From Actinomycetota bacterium (lineage in GTDB: Bacteria; Actinomycetota; Actinomycetes; Nanopelagicales; Nanopelagicaceae), in the NCBI GenBank assembly GCA_947372165.1, contig CANBSP010000007.1:17523-81522 (forward strand): a DNA stretch of 64,000 nucleotides. The letters run 5' to 3'. Both the position numbers and the translations under genes were made by a program. Below the pieces are notes generated by a model that worked only from the letters and a program-made list of their open reading frames with translations, had not been told where the DNA came from and searched no databases. Shown piece after piece: positions 61,025 through 64,000 of this stretch (the stretch's first letter is position 1; the number at the start of each line of letters is the position of its first letter).

Positions 61025-61657
61025 ATGACAACGGCAGAGATTGGTCCAGGAGAGTTCTTCCCGGTAGTTGGCGTAGGACCACATCCAGAGCCTTGGCCGG
61101 TTGGCGATCAATATGACCCAGAGTTGTTGCAGAACGGTGATCGACGGAATGTCTTAGATCACTATCGATATTGGAGCGTTGCTGCCATCGTCGCCGATCT
61201 TGATACCAAGCGACATGATCTGCAGATCGCTATTGAGAATTGGCAACATGATCTCAATATTGGATCCGTTGTTCGCACTGCAAATGCCTTCAATGTCTCC
61301 AAAGTTCATATCGTTGGAAAGCGCGATTGGAATAAGCGCGGCGCTATGGTGACTGATCGATATCTTCATGTCTTACATCACCCAACAGTTGCAGATTTTA
61401 AAATCTGGTGCGATGAGAATGATGTACCGATTATCGGAATTGATAATCTGCCCGTTTCACAAGAGCTTGAGAAGTCATCACTTCCGGAAAAGTGCGTGAT
61501 GTTCTTTGGCCAAGAGGGCGCAGGTATGTCAGATGAAGGAGTCGCAATCTGCGAAGTAGTGCTAGCTATTCGCCAATATGGATCGACCCGATCAATGAAT
61601 GCCAGTGCGGCGGCAGCAATCGCCATGTATGCCTGGGCGATGCAGCATCTGAATTAA
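61025..61657 (+). CDS. SpoU/TrmH-family RNA 2'-O-methyltransferase
   Basis: 210 residues, knotted SPOUT fold. The three motifs are visible: NIGSVVRTANAFNV (about 77-90, motif 1), FFGQEGAGMSDE (motif 2) and RSMNASAAAAIAMYAW (motif 3). It methylates a ribose in tRNA or rRNA using AdoMet; which nucleotide cannot be told. Leaderless start; the stop overlaps the convergent TPR gene. Confidence 0.9.
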   Translation: MTTAEIGPGEFFPVVGVGPHPEPWPVGDQYDPELLQNGDRRNVLDHYRYWSVAAIVADLDTKRHDLQIAIENWQHDLNIGSVVRTANAFNVSKVHIVGKRDWNKRGAMVTDRYLHVLHHPTVADFKIWCDENDVPIIGIDNLPVSQELEKSSLPEKCVMFFGQEGAGMSDEGVAICEVVLAIRQYGSTRSMNASAAAAIAMYAWAMQHLN

Positions 61658-62613
61658 TTCCCTAACTCTTCTTTCGTTACTTCAAGGACGTCAGTTACTG
61701 ATTGCAGGCGGCGCTCGATCTCATCGGCCTCTGGGAAGCGGCCTAGCGTGCGCATGACTGCAGCCATCCGACGCTCGATTTCAATAATAAATTCGAAGTC
61801 GCGATTATCAGAGTTCTCAGTCGCATATTCAAGAACGCGTCCTAAGGTAGCGAGACCTTCTTCTGCCTTATTGGAGGCGATTTGCGCCTTGCCAAGTTCG
61901 AGTAATGAATACGTCTCACGGTGGTGATCATGGGCGGTCGCAAAAACGTCGAGTGACTTCTGTGCAGCAATAAGTGCACCCTCGGCATCGCCGAGTTCGG
62001 TCAAGCAATGGGCGATCTTTTGATCGCACCGTGCGACGTTGATTACTTCCTTCATGCGCTTGAAGAGTGCTCGAGCTTCTTGGAAAGCCTCTGCCGCTTC
62101 GGTGTAGCGCTTTAATTCGCGAAGTGCGCAACCAATGAGGTGGAGATCATTTGCGGCGCCAGCATCATTTCCTTCAACAAGGTGCTCTTGAACGCAATCG
62201 CGCATGCACTCAATGGTCTTCTCGTACTCTTTCGATGAATACCACCATTCGCCTAGTTGGCAGGCGAGATCGATTGCCATCGGTGATTTTGATTCGCGTA
62301 GCAGATCGACCGCTTTGCTCATCGCATCGGCTGCTTCATTCATTCGCTTAAGTTGATTGAGGTTGTAACCGATCGCCGAATAAGCCTGAGCGAGTCCATC
62401 ATTGGATGCAACGGGATCAAGTTCGGCATAAATATCGCGAGCTGTCTCAGCGAGCGCAAGCGCTTCGTCATATTGTCCGCGGGCATAGATACGCGCGCTT
62501 AATTCATAAAAGGTATTGGCACGTTCGATTCCAGTGACTTCTGGAATTCTCTCCCAGAGCATCTCTTCAGTCAGGATCTCGTCCTGGCCTAGATCATCGT
62601 CGTCATCACTCAT
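61654..62613 (-). CDS. Tetratricopeptide repeat protein
   Basis: 319 residues made of about six TPR-like helix pairs, for example ARGQYDEALALAETARDIYAEL, AIGYNLNQLKRMNEAADAMSKA and ALRELKRYTEAAEAFQEARALF (each quoted within the limit of 20 or so), with an acidic N-terminus (DDDDDLGQDE). No signal peptide and no attached enzyme domain. TPR repeats bind peptides or partners; no partner gene is evident. It has a leader with AAAGGAGG before the ATG, and its last codons overlap the SpoU gene by 4 bp. Confidence 0.8.
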   Translation of the reverse strand: MSDDDDDLGQDEILTEEMLWERIPEVTGIERANTFYELSARIYARGQYDEALALAETARDIYAELDPVASNDGLAQAYSAIGYNLNQLKRMNEAADAMSKAVDLLRESKSPMAIDLACQLGEWWYSSKEYEKTIECMRDCVQEHLVEGNDAGAANDLHLIGCALRELKRYTEAAEAFQEARALFKRMKEVINVARCDQKIAHCLTELGDAEGALIAAQKSLDVFATAHDHHRETYSLLELGKAQIASNKAEEGLATLGRVLEYATENSDNRDFEFIIEIERRMAAVMRTLGRFPEADEIERRLQSVTDVLEVTKEELGN

Positions 62614-62709
62614 GAAGATAGCCCTCCTTTGTGCTGGGTGGAAGTTGAGTCGAACATTAGTACCGCAGGCCCACCGTCCGCACGTCTATTAGCCAGAAAC
62701 GCAGGCAAG

Positions 62710-62721
62710 TAAGATGAAGTC
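62710..62721 (+). promoter_or_regulatory. Leaderless -10 box of the deacetylase-like gene
   Basis: TAAGAT at 62710..62715, six bases, ATG at 62722; same box and spacing as at 1672 and 54628. Confidence 0.55.
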
Positions 62722-63444
62722 ATGGCAAAGATTGAGGATCCAAGCGGGGCAGTCAGCCGGCGCAACCTACTCACCTTAGGCGCGCTCGCGGGCGCTTCTA
62801 CGCTCTTAGGTGTAATTCCTGCCGGGCTCGCGAACGCGGCATCCCCGGATATCAATCATGGTCCTCGCACCTTGCCTCAGGTCGCACTCACCTTCCATGG
62901 CGCAGGCGATAAGGCGATGGCGCAGAAACTTCTCGCGATCCTCAAGAGCACCCAAACCCCGGTCACAGTCTTTGCGGTCGGCGCTTGGTTGAAAGCTGAT
63001 AGCTCGATCGCCAAGCAGATCCTTGATGACGGACATGATCTCGGAAACCACACCATGAACCACTTGCAAAGCAAGACGCTCGGAGCTGCAAAGTTAGATT
63101 CAGAGATATCAGGATGCGCGAAAGAGTTGATCTCGCTGATCGGTAACCACGGAAAATTCTTCCGCCCATCCGGAACTCAATACTCAACTCCACTCATTCG
63201 AAAGACCGCCTTGAAGTATGGATATAAGAAATGTATTTCCTATGACGTTGACTCGCATGATTATCAAGATGTCGGCAAGGCTGCAGTCATTAAGAATGTT
63301 ATGGCCTCGGTGAAGAGTGGCAGCATCGTCAGTCTGCACTTCGGTCACCAAGATACGATCGACGCACTCCCCGCATTGCTTACCCAGCTTCATGCAAAAG
63401 GGTTGAAGCCGGTCACTCTCTCGACAATGTTGGGCACGATCTAA
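62722..63444 (+). CDS. Tat-exported polysaccharide deacetylase-like protein
   Basis: 240 residues. The start carries a twin-arginine signal (SRRNLLTLGALAGASTLLG, 12-30; quoted in part) and a cleavage region at LANA. The NodB homology domain follows: motif 1 is TFHGAGD (57-63) rather than the usual TFDDGP, so the catalytic-base aspartate pair is altered; motif 2 HTMNH (His110, His114) for the metal is intact, and FFRPSGTQYS replaces motif 3 RPPxG. It may deacetylate a glycan or have lost or changed activity. The stop overlaps the start of the next gene by one base. Confidence 0.82.
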   Translation: MAKIEDPSGAVSRRNLLTLGALAGASTLLGVIPAGLANAASPDINHGPRTLPQVALTFHGAGDKAMAQKLLAILKSTQTPVTVFAVGAWLKADSSIAKQILDDGHDLGNHTMNHLQSKTLGAAKLDSEISGCAKELISLIGNHGKFFRPSGTQYSTPLIRKTALKYGYKKCISYDVDSHDYQDVGKAAVIKNVMASVKSGSIVSLHFGHQDTIDALPALLTQLHAKGLKPVTLSTMLGTI

Positions 63445-64000
63445 TGAAGAAATTATTCTCTTCCGCTCTTGCAGTAATTATTGCGCTCCCGCTCTTGACG
63501 TTCAGTGCAAGCGCCGCAACTCCACTTGCTGGGATGCCACCAGTATTAGACCAGAATGATATTTATGCCGCAGATCGACCAAACCAACTATCTCCGGTTG
63601 TGGCTAACTTTCCCGAACGCGTCTACGTCCCAAACCATACGTCAAATACTCTCACTGAGATCGACCCCAAGACATTTAAGATCATTCGCACTATCCCGAT
63701 GAAAGCTGGCCCTCAGCACGTTGTTCCCTCATGGGATCTCAAAACATTATGGGTGAACAACAACGAGGGAAATTACCTCACTCCGATCGACCCCATGACG
63801 GGCCTTGCCGGAAAACCAATCTATGTTCATGATCCATACAATCTTTACTTCACACCCAATGGTAAGTATGCGATCGTTATGGCTGAAGCAGATAAGCAAT
63901 TGGTCTTCCGTGATCCTCACACCATGGCGATCAAGAAGGTTGTGAAGGTCCCATGTGCTGGTGTGAACCATGCCGATTGGACGAAGGATGGGAATTTCTT
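63444..64000 (+). CDS. YncE-like beta-propeller protein, partial (5' end)
   Basis: 185 complete codons are visible to the window edge, with no stop. Residues 1-25 are a Sec signal (LLTFSASA). From about 48 the text has repeated propeller strands such as RVYVPNHTSNTLTEIDPKTFKIIRT and LWVNNNEGNYLTPIDPMTG, each quoted in part: the YVTN-type repeat. The gene begins inside the stop of the deacetylase-like gene (TAATG), so both are co-translated. Propellers of this type often bind metal or carry oxidoreductase or lactonase activity; with the end missing, no function is set. Confidence 0.8.
   Translation, partial: MKKLFSSALAVIIALPLLTFSASAATPLAGMPPVLDQNDIYAADRPNQLSPVVANFPERVYVPNHTSNTLTEIDPKTFKIIRTIPMKAGPQHVVPSWDLKTLWVNNNEGNYLTPIDPMTGLAGKPIYVHDPYNLYFTPNGKYAIVMAEADKQLVFRDPHTMAIKKVVKVPCAGVNHADWTKDGNF

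Overview
The window looks like chromosome of a small-genome actinobacterium, most likely a freshwater planktonic one related to the acI / Nanopelagicales group. The grounds are mycothiol genes (mshA start, a short mshD), a GlnR-type regulator beside mshD as in mycobacteria, an actinobacterial ftsH-folE-folP-folB-folK-panC-nadB-nadC-coaX-lysS order, moderate GC, gaps of only a few bases and many overlapping start/stop codons. The species assignment is inference; no rRNA or tRNA gene was seen. At least sixteen genes start without a leader: a TANNNT -10 box lies exactly six bases before the start codon, so mRNA should begin at the start codon itself.

Layout. 1-5.6 kb: housekeeping and redox genes (mshA start, type-III-like asparaginase, nitrobindin-like protein, a 39-residue membrane peptide, DsrE, YgfZ, Fur, DUF4395, thioredoxin, glnR, mshD). 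5.6-10 kb: a sugar operon (class III aminotransferase, aldose epimerase, PfkB kinase, HbpS-like protein) and a divergent aldo/keto reductase. 10-12.7 kb: a flavin electron-transfer set (ApbE, FMN-binding protein, ferric-reductase-like protein). 12.7-19.3 kb: surface polysaccharide export and assembly. 19.4-33.3 kb: a beta-glucan (laminarin-type) utilisation locus with a LacI regulator, GH1, four GH16 enzymes, ABC importer parts and secreted proteins built from a repeated module I cannot name; two identical 14-bp LacI-type operators tie it together.

33.4-40.1 kb is the most unusual part. Two large secreted-protein genes face each other around a lone, apparently intact tyrosine recombinase gene. 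They share near-identical leaders, signal peptides and C-terminal coiled coils but have different middles. Their shared 153-bp upstream repeats are inverted and begin inside a 13-5-13 dyad that looks like a tyrosine-recombinase core site. Recombination there would flip a 5.2-kb cassette and exchange which surface protein lies next to a membrane-tethered sigma-factor fusion gene. I propose a phase- or antigen-variation switch; this is inferred from sequence and untested.

40.5-64 kb: galT, a LuxR regulator, argA-like acetyltransferase, lysS, NAD/pantothenate/folate biosynthesis, ftsH, hpt, tilS, an NlpC/P60 hydrolase, an ABC exporter, metZ, ctaB, dacB, a SpoU methyltransferase, a TPR protein, a Tat-exported deacetylase-like protein and the start of a beta-propeller protein.
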